NCBI GenBank assembly: GCA_002431805.1
Contig: DJEE01000116.1
Location: 9,314-23,347, forward strand
Direction of reading: 5' to 3'
DNA length: 14,034 nt
Source of the DNA: Eggerthellaceae bacterium UBA5906
GTDB taxonomy: Bacteria > Actinomycetota > Coriobacteriia > Coriobacteriales > Eggerthellaceae
Part shown: positions 7,109-14,034 of the stretch, piece after piece
How the letters are laid out: each line of letters begins with the position of its first letter
Position numbering within the stretch: position 1 is the stretch's first letter
Notes under the pieces: generated by a model
Seen by the model: the letters and a program-made list of their open reading frames with translations, nothing else
What the model was told of the DNA's origin: nothing
Databases searched by the model: none
Made by a program: the position numbers and the translations under genes

Positions 7109-10100
7109 TTAAGCCTTCTCAATCTTGTACATGCCGCCAGAGCGTCCCGGCGAAGCCGCATCGTGGTCGACAAGCGGGTAAATCACGCCTTCGCCCACCT
7201 TCGGGTCGAGCATGGTCTGCAGGTGCACCCCGGCGCCGATGGCTTTGTCGCCCTCGGCGGCCTTGCCGTCGATGCTGTAACCCTTCGCACCGTACGCATG
7301 ATGGCCGTAGCCGTACGCAACGCCGAACGTGCCGCGCGCGATACCGGCGCGCACCATGGCCTGGCCCTCCATCACATCGCCCGTCGGGTTGGTGATGCGC
7401 ACCTGGTCGCCGTCCTTGATGCCCAGCTCAGCGGCATCTTCCAGGTTGATCTCCAGGTAGTTCGACGAGCACAGGTCGCGCATGATCGGATTGTTCGCCT
7501 GCATGGACACCGAGCGGAAGCGCGGCTTGTAGTTCGTGGACGCGAACGGGAACTCTTTGGCATCGTACGCGCCGGCAAGCGGCGTGCGATCGCAAAAGTC
7601 CTCGGGCACCCAGCGCATGGCGCCGTCGGCATACTGCCCCGTGAAGTTGTTCTTGTTCGAGCCCTTAAGCTCGCTGTAAATGTATGCCACGTACTCCGCC
7701 GCAAACGCGCTGCGGCCGTTCTTCTGGCTCGTCTCGACAGGCCAGAAACGCCCGCCGCGAGAAAGCACGTTCTGCACCTTCGGCCATTCATCTGCGGAAA
7801 CGGCTTGCTTCCACGCCTCGGGCAGCTCATCGAGAGCCTGCAGACGCACGTCCTCGGCCGACACGTCGCCCACCGGCTCGGTCTCGTACGCCAGGTTCGC
7901 CACGGCCTTCTGGAAGTAATCGGGCGCGTCGGTAAGCGGCCATTTCTTGCCATCGACGTCCTCGATGGCGTCCTCGCCGAAACCGGGCAGCTCGCAGGCG
8001 CACGCCACGTCGCATACGAACGCCTCGAAGCTGGCGAAACGGCCGTCGTCAAGTTTCAGCGAACCGGGCTCCTTCGCGCGCCAGCGCACGGTGTTGCCCT
8101 TGCCGCGCCAGTAGCCCTCGTTCGTCACCACGCCGAAACTCTCGAACGGAGTGGTGTCGGGCACGATGTAGTTGGCGAACGTGGCGTGCTCGCCCATGAA
8201 CACGTCGCACGCGATGTGCAGCGGAACCACCTCGGGGTCGCACAAGCGCTCGATGACCTCGTCGCGCAGCGCACCCGGCGTTGCCTGGATGCAGTCGTTC
8301 ATCCACGACACAAGGATTTTCGCCTGGTAAGGGTACTGGTTCACGATGGACATGAGCGCCTGGTTGTCGGAAGTCTGCGATCCGGCAAACCACGGCAACT
8401 TCGGCTTGGGATCCTTCTCGCCCGCCGCCACGCGCGCCTTGTACTCATCGGTGGCCATCCACGCCTTACCGGTGCGGCAGATGTACGCGGCGTTCTTCGC
8501 GGAAACGGATGGCTTGCCGGCAATGGTGGACAGCTTGTAGCGCGCGCCGTCTGCCGTTGCCTTTGCACCCACGCGGTACACGTTGCAGCCGCCGGTCATC
8601 TGGTTGGAACCCACCATGGCTTTGAGCACGCGGAACGCGAACGTGGCGTCGGTGCCATTGACGGAAGCGGTCCCGCCCAGGCCGCGTGCCGACGACTTCG
8701 TGCCATGCGAGAAGAACTCCTTCGCGATGCGCTCGATGTCGGAAACGGGCACGCCGCAAATCTCGGAGTACTCCTCGATGGTGTGCTCGTAGACGTTCTC
8801 CTTCAGGAACATCCAGCTCGTGCGCACCTTCACGCCGTTCACTTCGCCCTCGAATTCCAAGATGCCGTGCGTGACGGCAGTGTTGAGCGCCGGCTCGCCG
8901 GTTTCCTTGTCGATGACTGCGTAATACGTAGGCATGGTGGTCGCCTTCGGGTCGGCCTCGGGCTCTTCCAGGCCGGCATCAGCGGCGCGCATGAACTTGC
9001 GGTGGTTCTTATGGGCCGGATCGATGATCACCAGGTGCGTGGCGTTGGCGTACGCCGCATAGCCGCCAGCGGTGGCAGCCTTGTAGTTAGCGAACTCGAG
9101 GATCTCGGGCGTGGTAAGGCCCTTATCGAGCGCGTATTGGATCACGGCCAGGGAAAACGCCGACGACGTGGCCGTTTTCGTGGGGATCCAGTTGATGTTG
9201 GGAACGGTAGGCGTCACGCAGCCGTTGCCAAGCACGGGGTCTAGGACGTCCATCTTCGCTTTGCCGGATTTCAACAGCTCCAAGGTTCGCTTCGCGATGC
9301 CCTGAAAGCTTTTACCCGTAGCGCCGGGGAAGCCGCCCATCCATAGGACGTACTCGCCTTCCTCCAGGTCGGGCTGAGTGTTGCGTGTAGCGGATTCGGT
9401 CAACGCACGGTTGACTTGGGAGCCGCCTCAAGTGGCCGCGTGGCCGTATTGGTTGATGGAGCCGAAGCAGTTGGTGAAACGCGTGCCAATGATGGTACGA
9501 CCATCGCCGCGGCCACCAAGCAGCACGAACTGGTTAGATACGGGGCCTAGGCCCGGGTAATCGGCGTTCATGGGCGTTTTTGTGTCGTGTAGCGCCTTGA
9601 AGCCCGCAACTTCGCGGTCCTCGCCGGTGTCGGCAAACAGCTTGCCGCCTTCGGTAACTTCCTTGATAAGCGTATCCCAGCTGATGGCACGCCACTTGCC
9701 CTCGCCGCGCTTGCCCGCACGCTTGAGCGGCACGGTAATGCGATCGGCCTGGTTATACGTGGTCTGCGTACCCTGACCGCGTCCGCACACGGTGCCGCGC
9801 GTCAGATTGCCCGCACCGGGAGCGAAGCTCATAGAGCGGTACGCCGTCTCAAGCGGCTCTTCGAAGTTCAGGTACGGATAGGCGCACGACGGGTTGTACG
9901 GGTTACCGCCAACGGAAAGCAGCTCGCCGGTAGCACGGTCGAGCTTCAGGCGATTACCGCAACTGCTGTAGCAACCCAAGCATCCGCTATAGCGCACCAC
10001 CACGTCCTCGTTAACCTTCACCTCGCCGGTCTTCGCGTCCACAGTAGCCTCGATGGGTTGACCATGGCGTTGTTCGGGGTATTCGACTGTGGCGGCAAGC

Positions 10101-10201
10101 GCCTCGCCGCGCATGCCCACGCCCGCCCCCGCAACCGACAGCGCGCCGAGGCCTGCTGCAGCCTTGACGAACGTGCGCCGGTCGATGTCGATCGGTTTCA
10201 T
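7109..10201 (-). CDS. Tat-exported molybdopterin oxidoreductase catalytic subunit, TtrA/PsrA-like, probable selenoprotein (Sec258)
   Basis: Read through one in-frame TGA (9428-9430), this encodes 1030 residues, the size of tetrathionate reductase TtrA and its ArrA/SrdA relatives. A Tat signal (RRTFVK at 8-13, then a hydrophobic Ala/Gly stretch to about 37) is followed by a [4Fe-4S] motif with C74, C77, C81 and C106, then CGRGQGTQTTYNQ and KRGEGKWRAISWD. The TGA is codon 258 in GSINQYGHAAT-X. PsrA/PhsA-type enzymes place the Mo-ligating Cys at this distance after GS-x-N and H. The frame continues to a C-terminal MGD-binding domain (VSMQANNPIMRDLCSSNYLE, GYGHHAYGAKGYS). ATG 10201 has an AAGGAGG at 10210-10216. 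Without recoding, the gene would be read as two pieces, 9428-10201 and 7109-9403 (TTG start). The substrate is uncertain: tetrathionate, polysulfide, arsenate, selenate or an organic acceptor. A nonsense mutation is the alternative to Sec. Confidence 0.82.
9399..9430 (-). promoter_or_regulatory. Candidate bacterial SECIS element with in-frame TGA codon
   Basis: On the minus strand the TGA at 9430-9428 is followed by a hairpin. GTCAAC (9415-9410) pairs perfectly with GTTGAC (9404-9399) around the loop CGTGC (9409-9405). The loop GU lies at nucleotides 20-21 after the TGA, the same distance as the SelB-recognised GU in the E. coli fdhF element, and nucleotide 14 is also a T as there. A weaker lower stem can form between GGCGG just after the TGA and CCGCT further downstream. 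SelB recognition has not been tested. Confidence 0.65.
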
Positions 10202-10599
10202 CTTTCCCTCCTCCTTTTGGTTGCATCGGTCCTTGCGCGCCGCGCGCTCAGGGCCCGCGACGCACCGTTGCGCCGCGCACGGTTTGCCATTGCGCGCCTC
10301 GTCGAACGCTCGAGCAAGCCCGTGGAAGATGGACAAAACCTGTATCTCATACTGCCCCGTAACGGGCGGGCGTACATCACGGCAGCACGTTGATTTGTAA
10401 TGACCTTTTGCAAAATGCCTGGTCACGCCTCACTGCAATATGACCATTTTCATTTTCAAGCCGCTCAAGCTTTCTTAAGCGGCACAGGCGCACCGCAGCC
10501 GCGCTATACTTCTGATTCGAAGGGGGAACCTCAAGGGTGCGCGATGCTCATCCGTTGCGCCCACGCCGCAGGTTCGAAACATGTTTACGGGGGAATTTC
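10202..10599. promoter_or_regulatory. Divergent regulatory region between molybdoenzyme operon and LuxR-type gene
   Basis: This 398-bp gap must hold promoters for both directions. TGACC at 10401, GGTCA at 10421 and TGACC at 10441 are spaced exactly 20 bp, with the palindrome TTTTGCAAAA at 10406-10415 between the first two. An interrupted palindrome, CCGCTcAAG (10461-10469) and CTTaAGCGG (10474-10482), has 9-bp arms with one mismatch. TATACT at 10505-10510 is a good -10 box for the + strand regulator but has no clear -35, which would suit activator control. No convincing promoter was found for the minus-strand operon. The 10202-10340 part is GC-rich 5' leader without recognisable signals other than the ribosome binding site. 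Confidence 0.5.
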
Positions 10600-12156
10600 A
10601 TGAAGCTTGCACGCGCGCTAGCCGGCACTTGGCGGCAATCCGGCGGCTTAGGGCTGCTACTTGCATGGATGTACTGCGCGTTCTTTTCCTGCGGGCTTAT
10701 TCCCCACCCCATTGTTTTGCGCTCATCAGAGCATGTGTGGCTGTGGGTGGGCATAGGGATGGTCGCCTGCGCGCTCGTTAACGCAGCGCTGCGCATGAAA
10801 TGCTCCATCACGCAATCGAAAATCGCCGGAGCCGCAGGCGCCGTATTCGCTGCGGTGGGTTCGTGCTGCATCTGGCTTGCGTTTGCGGGAAGCGAGTGGA
10901 ATGCGACGCTTTCAACCGTAGGCGGGTTACTTGGCGGAGCAGGGCTTGTGCTTATGACCATCATCTGGGGTCAGCGACTCAGCGGATTTGAGGTGTCGCG
11001 GCTTGAACGCACCGTGCCGCAAGCGTTCATCATGGCGTTCGCGTTGTACTTCGTGTTGCTGTCGGCCAAAGGTGCGCTGTTCGCGCTTGCATGCATTCTT
11101 ATGCCCGCAGGTTCCATGGTGCTAGCATTCCACCGCGCGGAAACATGGGCATGCCCGTTCGAGGGCGAATGCGCGTGCGGTCCGGGCAAGCCGCTCGCAG
11201 CCACGTTCGGCCGCCAAATGCGCAGCATGGCACCTATTTTGCTGCTGTACTTTCTCATGTGGGTGCAGTTTTCATCGTTTCGACTTATCTCGTCGCCTGC
11301 TGTGGTGGGCGACCGTTTCATGCACTACTTGCTGCCCTTCACCTGCGCTGCGGTGGTGGCGCTGGTGCTGTTCTTGATTTGCATGCGCACCAGCAGGTTT
11401 TTGAATTATTCGCTGATGTACCGCTGGGCATGCCCGCTTATGATGCTCGGCTGCATCGTGTTTTTGGCCGGCCCGAACAGCTGGTACGACTTCCGCAGCG
11501 TGGCATACACGGCAAATTTCGTGGCCATGTTCGGCGTGCAGCTGACGCTGTGGGTGGTCACACCGAAAACCATCTGCCGCATGGGGTTTAACCCTGTGCT
11601 GGCTTTTTGCGGCTTCCTAGCCGCCGAAGGCGCCGGCGTGGCGGTCGGCCTGACGCTGGCCCTACCTGCAGCGGGACACGAGGAAACACTGTCGCTGCTG
11701 CCCCTTGCCTTGACGGGCCTTATCATGTTCGCGGCCATGTCCGTCGGGTTCAAACCGGAATGGTTCTTCGCGGCAAAAGCAATAAACCCCCTGTTCGCGG
11801 CCAAAGAGCATGTTGAGGAAAGCGACGCCATCAGTAACCAAACTGCCTCTGATGGCGCAATAGCCAGCGAGCGTGGCGACGATGGCGCGCTGGCGGATTC
11901 CGCGGCAAGCAGCCAAGACGCCCTCGCGGCGCTGTTCGATGCCCAGGCGCGCCAGCTGCAACGCGAATTCGGCCTCACCGAGCGAGAAACGCAGGTATGC
12001 GCCCTGCTGCTAGCCGGCCGCAGCCGCCCCTACATTCGCGACGAACTTATCATCTCGCTGAACACCGTGCACACCCACGCGCACAACATCTTCCAAAAAT
12101 GCGAGGTCAAGTCCCAACAAGAACTCATGAGCCTGCCCAACAAACTAGCGAAATAA
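10600..12156 (+). CDS. Membrane-anchored LuxR-type transcriptional regulator
   Basis: This 518-residue protein joins a long hydrophobic N-terminal region (roughly residues 15-390, about ten to twelve helices) to a hydrophilic Ala/Ser/Asp-rich linker and a C-terminal LuxR-type helix-turn-helix (459-518). The DNA-binding domain reads LTERETQVCALLLAGRSRPY, then IRDELIISLNTVHTHAHNIF, the classic GerE/LuxR pattern. It has no receiver or autoinducer domain, so the membrane part is the likely sensor. Such regulators are common in Eggerthellaceae next to molybdoenzyme operons. Its divergent position next to the reductase operon suggests that it controls that operon; this is inference. ATG 10600 is preferred over the in-frame ATG at 10537 because CGGGGGAA (10588-10595) lies just upstream and the extra 21 residues are Arg-rich with no membrane character. 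Confidence 0.87.
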   Translation: MKLARALAGTWRQSGGLGLLLAWMYCAFFSCGLIPHPIVLRSSEHVWLWVGIGMVACALVNAALRMKCSITQSKIAGAAGAVFAAVGSCCIWLAFAGSEWNATLSTVGGLLGGAGLVLMTIIWGQRLSGFEVSRLERTVPQAFIMAFALYFVLLSAKGALFALACILMPAGSMVLAFHRAETWACPFEGECACGPGKPLAATFGRQMRSMAPILLLYFLMWVQFSSFRLISSPAVVGDRFMHYLLPFTCAAVVALVLFLICMRTSRFLNYSLMYRWACPLMMLGCIVFLAGPNSWYDFRSVAYTANFVAMFGVQLTLWVVTPKTICRMGFNPVLAFCGFLAAEGAGVAVGLTLALPAAGHEETLSLLPLALTGLIMFAAMSVGFKPEWFFAAKAINPLFAAKEHVEESDAISNQTASDGAIASERGDDGALADSAASSQDALAALFDAQARQLQREFGLTERETQVCALLLAGRSRPYIRDELIISLNTVHTHAHNIFQKCEVKSQQELMSLPNKLAK

Positions 12157-12183
12157 GCCACGCCCTCCGTAAGACTCCGAAAG

Positions 12184-12209
12184 TGGGACAGTACCCGACC
12201 CCTGTCCCA
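12184..12209. terminator. 26-bp palindromic repeat after the LuxR-type gene, probable terminator
   Basis: TGGGACAG (12184-12191) and CTGTCCCA (12202-12209) form an 8-bp stem with a 10-nt loop, followed by GATTTTC on the + strand. It lies 27 bp after the regulator's stop. It is identical over 26 bases to the reverse complement of 1816-1841, so a dispersed repeat is probably used as a terminator at the ends of two unrelated + strand genes. Confidence 0.65.
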
Positions 12210-12210
12210 G

Positions 12211-12270
12211 ATTTTCTGCACGTTTTGGCAAATAGAAACCGCCGAAAACCGCACTTTTCGGGAAATAGCA
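12211..12270. repeat. 60-bp direct repeat, left copy (two 33-bp-period units)
   Basis: This segment matches 13851-13910 at 58 of 60 positions in the same orientation; the differences are at 12250 (C versus T) and 12261 (G versus A). It contains two units of the 33-bp motif: TGCAC at 12217 and CGCAC at 12250, with AAATAG at 12230 and 12263. It directly abuts the terminator-like palindrome and is not next to a start codon. Confidence 0.9.
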
Positions 12271-12305
12271 TCTACGAGCAAAGAACTAATGCCTGCAAAA
12301 GGGTA

Positions 12306-12396
12306 GCCGTGAACGGGGGACGGAGCGGATGTTCGCATATGCGTTTTTGGGATGAGCAAGCTCAACCGTGAACACCCGCTCCGTCCCCCGTTCACG
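12306..12396. repeat. Long REP-like hairpin element, left copy
   Basis: The element is a large imperfect palindrome. The left arm begins CGTGAACGGGGGACGGAGCG at 12308 and the right arm ends with its exact complement at 12396. About 26 of 27 bases pair, with one mismatch, around a roughly 33-nt centre. The whole element matches 13944-14034 in inverted orientation, with 4 differences in the 89-bp core. It ends 25 bp downstream of the ATPase 2 stop codon and could stop transcripts from either side. It has no coding capacity, as expected of a REP or MITE-type element. Confidence 0.88.
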
Positions 12397-12421
12397 CAAG
12401 CGCCGCCACAAGCACCTTCTC

Positions 12422-13777
12422 CTACGGCAGCGCTGGCGCGAACGCAAAATCGTCGGAATCCGCTTCCGTCAGCTCATCCAGGCAAAACGTCATATACAGC
12501 GGCGCGTAGGTGACACGTCCTTCCTGCGACAGGTTATTGCGCGAAAGTACCAACGCTTCTGGGATCTTGTAATCGCGAATGCCCAAAAGGTGGTCGAGCG
12601 CCGCATGGGCCCGCACCTTCTTACCCGATTTCACTTCGATGGGCACCACCTTGCCGCTTTTCCCTTCCATAAGAAAGTCCACTTCACCGGCTTGTTCCGA
12701 CTGGTAATACCACAGTGGGATACCCTGCGCCGCCAATTCCTGCGCCACCACGTTCTCGTATACGCCGCCAAGATTCGGATCCTTCATGTCAAGATAAATC
12801 GAACGCGCCGTGCTTTGCGGATACCGCGACACCAACATGCCCGTATCAGATTCGTACAGCTTGAACTTCGAAGCTTGTTCCGTGCGCTTCAGCGGGCAAC
12901 GCGCCTCGGTGGTTTGCAAAACCTGAAGCCCCACACCAGCATTGACCAGCCACAGGAAGTCGTGATGAAACGATTCCATGCGCGCCGCTTTGCGCAACGA
13001 AGCCAACTTGAAACGATGTGTGTCGCCCTCAAGCTGCACGGGAATTTGGTCGAAGATCGCACGAACCCCAAACGCCCGATTGCCCGCATATTTCCCGATG
13101 TCTTGCGCATATTGCTTTACCAAAGTCGATTGCATTGCCCGCGTTTCCGTAAGCGAATACCCCGAGTCAACGTATTTTTGCACCACCTCAGGCATGCCGC
13201 CTGCCACCACATATGCGCGGAAATTTCGCATCATGATATCGTGCAGATACTGCTCAACCGCGTGCCTTTCGCGCAAACATTCGCGAATCTGGTCAAGAAA
13301 CCGCTGATCAACGCCAACCGCCCAGCAGAATTCCTCAAAGTCCATTGGACGCATGACAATCTGCTCAACATATCCCACGGGAAAAGACGAAATGCCTTTG
13401 AATTCAGTGCCCAGCATAGAGCCCGAGAAGATGAACGAGTAGCGCCCATCTTCAACCAGCGCCTTCATAAGGGTGACGATTTCCGGGTATTCCTGAATCT
13501 CGTCGATAAATATCAGCGTGTCCCCTTCAACCAGCGGGTTTTTCGACAGCAGCGCGACGCGATTGATGAAATCGACTGCGTTTTCAGCCTCCGCAAATGC
13601 GTTTCGGGCCACTTTATCAAGCAGCAGGTTCACCTCGAAATAGCACGCAAAACTTGATTTCCCGAATTCGCGGATTGCGTAACTCTTTCCTATCTGACGA
13701 GCACCAGTGACCAACAAAGCTTTTTGTGATTCATTCTTCCATTTGACCAGGAGATTTGTAACCTTACGCCGCAGCAT
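12422..13777 (-). CDS. AAA-family ATPase with DUF4143 C-terminal domain (ATPase 2)
   Basis: This 451-residue protein has the AAA_14 plus DUF4143 architecture. The P-loop is GARQIGKS (25-32), Walker B is LIFIDE (88-93), followed by IQEYPE, and the sensor strand is FSGS (117-120). The C-terminal region has YENVVAQELAAQG (340-352), then E365-V-D367 and I-E381-V-K383. That D...ExK spacing resembles PD-(D/E)xK nuclease folds; activity is not established for the family. ATG 13777 has GGAGGT at 13783-13788, 5 nt upstream, and the first unit of the 33-bp-period array begins immediately beyond it. The gene is bracketed by a 60-bp direct repeat and by an inverted pair of REP-like hairpins, so it looks like a discrete acquired cassette. 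It differs from ATPase 1 in P-loop type and has no close overall similarity visible by eye. Confidence 0.88.
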   Translation of the reverse strand: MLRRKVTNLLVKWKNESQKALLVTGARQIGKSYAIREFGKSSFACYFEVNLLLDKVARNAFAEAENAVDFINRVALLSKNPLVEGDTLIFIDEIQEYPEIVTLMKALVEDGRYSFIFSGSMLGTEFKGISSFPVGYVEQIVMRPMDFEEFCWAVGVDQRFLDQIRECLRERHAVEQYLHDIMMRNFRAYVVAGGMPEVVQKYVDSGYSLTETRAMQSTLVKQYAQDIGKYAGNRAFGVRAIFDQIPVQLEGDTHRFKLASLRKAARMESFHHDFLWLVNAGVGLQVLQTTEARCPLKRTEQASKFKLYESDTGMLVSRYPQSTARSIYLDMKDPNLGGVYENVVAQELAAQGIPLWYYQSEQAGEVDFLMEGKSGKVVPIEVKSGKKVRAHAALDHLLGIRDYKIPEALVLSRNNLSQEGRVTYAPLYMTFCLDELTEADSDDFAFAPALP

Positions 13778-13790
13778 GAACTACCTCCAC

Positions 13791-13922
13791 TGCACAAATC
13801 GGGAAATAGAATACGCCTATTATTGCACAAATCGCCAAATAGAATCAGCCATTTTCTGCACGTTTTGGCAAATAGAAACCGCCGAAAACTGCACTTTTCG
13901 AGAAATAGCAAACGAAAGAGAG
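13791..13922. repeat. 33-bp-period direct repeat array upstream of ATPase 2
   Basis: Four units start with TGCAC at 13791, 13824, 13857 and 13890, exactly 33 bp apart, and each has AAATAG in phase at 13804, 13837, 13870 and 13903. The conserved part is about TGCAC-NNNN-CG-NN-AAATAG, while the rest of each unit is less conserved. Units 1 and 2 resemble each other most (TGCACAAATCG). The array begins 14 bp before the ATPase 2 start codon and so covers its 5' leader and probable promoter. A period near three helical turns would place bound proteins on one face of the DNA. There are no unique spacers, so it is not a CRISPR array. Confidence 0.88.
13851..13910. repeat. 60-bp direct repeat, right copy
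   Basis: This is the 58/60 partner of 12211-12270, in the same orientation and 1640 bp away. It contains the end of unit 2 and most of units 3 and 4 of the 33-bp array. Because units 1 and 2 next to the start codon have no counterpart on the left, the left copy looks like a partial duplicate of the right array. Recombination between the copies would remove the whole ATPase 2 gene. Confidence 0.9.
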
Positions 13923-13943
13923 AATGCTCAGAGCGAGGGCCAC

Positions 13944-14034
13944 CGTGAACGGGGGACGGGGCGGGTGTTCACGATTGAATTTGCTCATCCCAAAAACGCA
14001 TATGCGAACATCCGCTCCGTCCCCCGTTCACGGC
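13944..14034. repeat. Long REP-like hairpin element, right copy (inverted)
   Basis: This is the reverse complement of 12306-12396 with 4 differences in the 89-bp core: three in the central segment near the TTGAAT/TTGAGC part and one in an arm. The similarity reaches the last base of the window, so the element may extend further. Its position 33 bp beyond the 60-bp direct repeat mirrors the left side, where 37 bp separate the two. Confidence 0.88.

Noticed and set aside
6797..9244. 815-codon open frame on the + strand
   Set aside because: It lies antisense to the Fe-S and molybdoenzyme genes, is unusually rich in His, Arg, Ala and Val, and shows no family motif. It is an expected by-product of high-GC codon usage on the other strand.
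7109..9403. Separate gene starting at TTG 9401-9403
   Set aside because: The frame continues upstream through GGSQVNRA to the TGA and on to the Tat-signal half. The downstream piece alone lacks the signal, the Fe-S motif and a ribosome binding site, so it is part of one gene.
12368..13657. 429-codon open frame on the + strand
   Set aside because: It is antisense to ATPase 2, is rich in His and Arg, begins inside the REP-like hairpin and has no ribosome binding site or recognisable domain.

Overview
This window looks like chromosome from a high-GC anaerobic gut actinobacterium, most likely of the Eggerthellaceae (Coriobacteriia). The reasons are a Tat-exported molybdopterin oxidoreductase operon with a four-cluster Fe-S subunit, an NrfD membrane anchor and a TorD chaperone, and a divergently transcribed LuxR-type regulator with a long multi-helix membrane N-terminus. 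The taxonomic call is inference. No rRNA, tRNA or CRISPR array was seen.

Layout. (1) 269-2957: an APC-family amino-acid permease (+) converges with a type I cytoplasmic asparaginase (-), with a terminator-like 26-bp palindrome between them. (2) 3192-4487: an AAA/DUF4143-type ATPase (-), preceded by palindromic repeats with an exact 23-bp period. (3) 4741-10201: a four-gene minus-strand operon in transcription order catalytic subunit, Fe-S subunit, NrfD anchor, TorD chaperone. It resembles a tetrathionate/polysulfide/arsenate-type respiratory reductase: electrons would pass from quinol through NrfD and the Fe-S subunit to an extracytoplasmic Mo site. (4) 10202-10599: a divergent regulatory region, then the LuxR-type membrane regulator (+). 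(5) 12157-14034: a second, unrelated-looking AAA/DUF4143 ATPase (-), flanked by repeats: a 33-bp-period array upstream, a 60-bp direct repeat on both sides, and an 89-bp hairpin element on both sides in inverted orientation.

Main observations. The catalytic gene is interrupted by one in-frame TGA (9428-9430). It falls exactly where the family places the molybdenum-ligating Cys, and it is followed by a hairpin whose loop carries GU 20-21 nt after the TGA, as in E. coli fdhF. The simplest reading is a selenocysteine enzyme (Sec258) that ordinary gene callers would split in two. The rival reading is decay, since the TorD chaperone gene of the same operon carries a frameshift near its 3' end and a repeat-derived insertion. 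The second theme is that both DUF4143 ATPase genes sit directly behind short, strictly periodic repeat arrays of different sequence and period (23 and 33 bp). This suggests that each ATPase has its own operator-like or target-site array.
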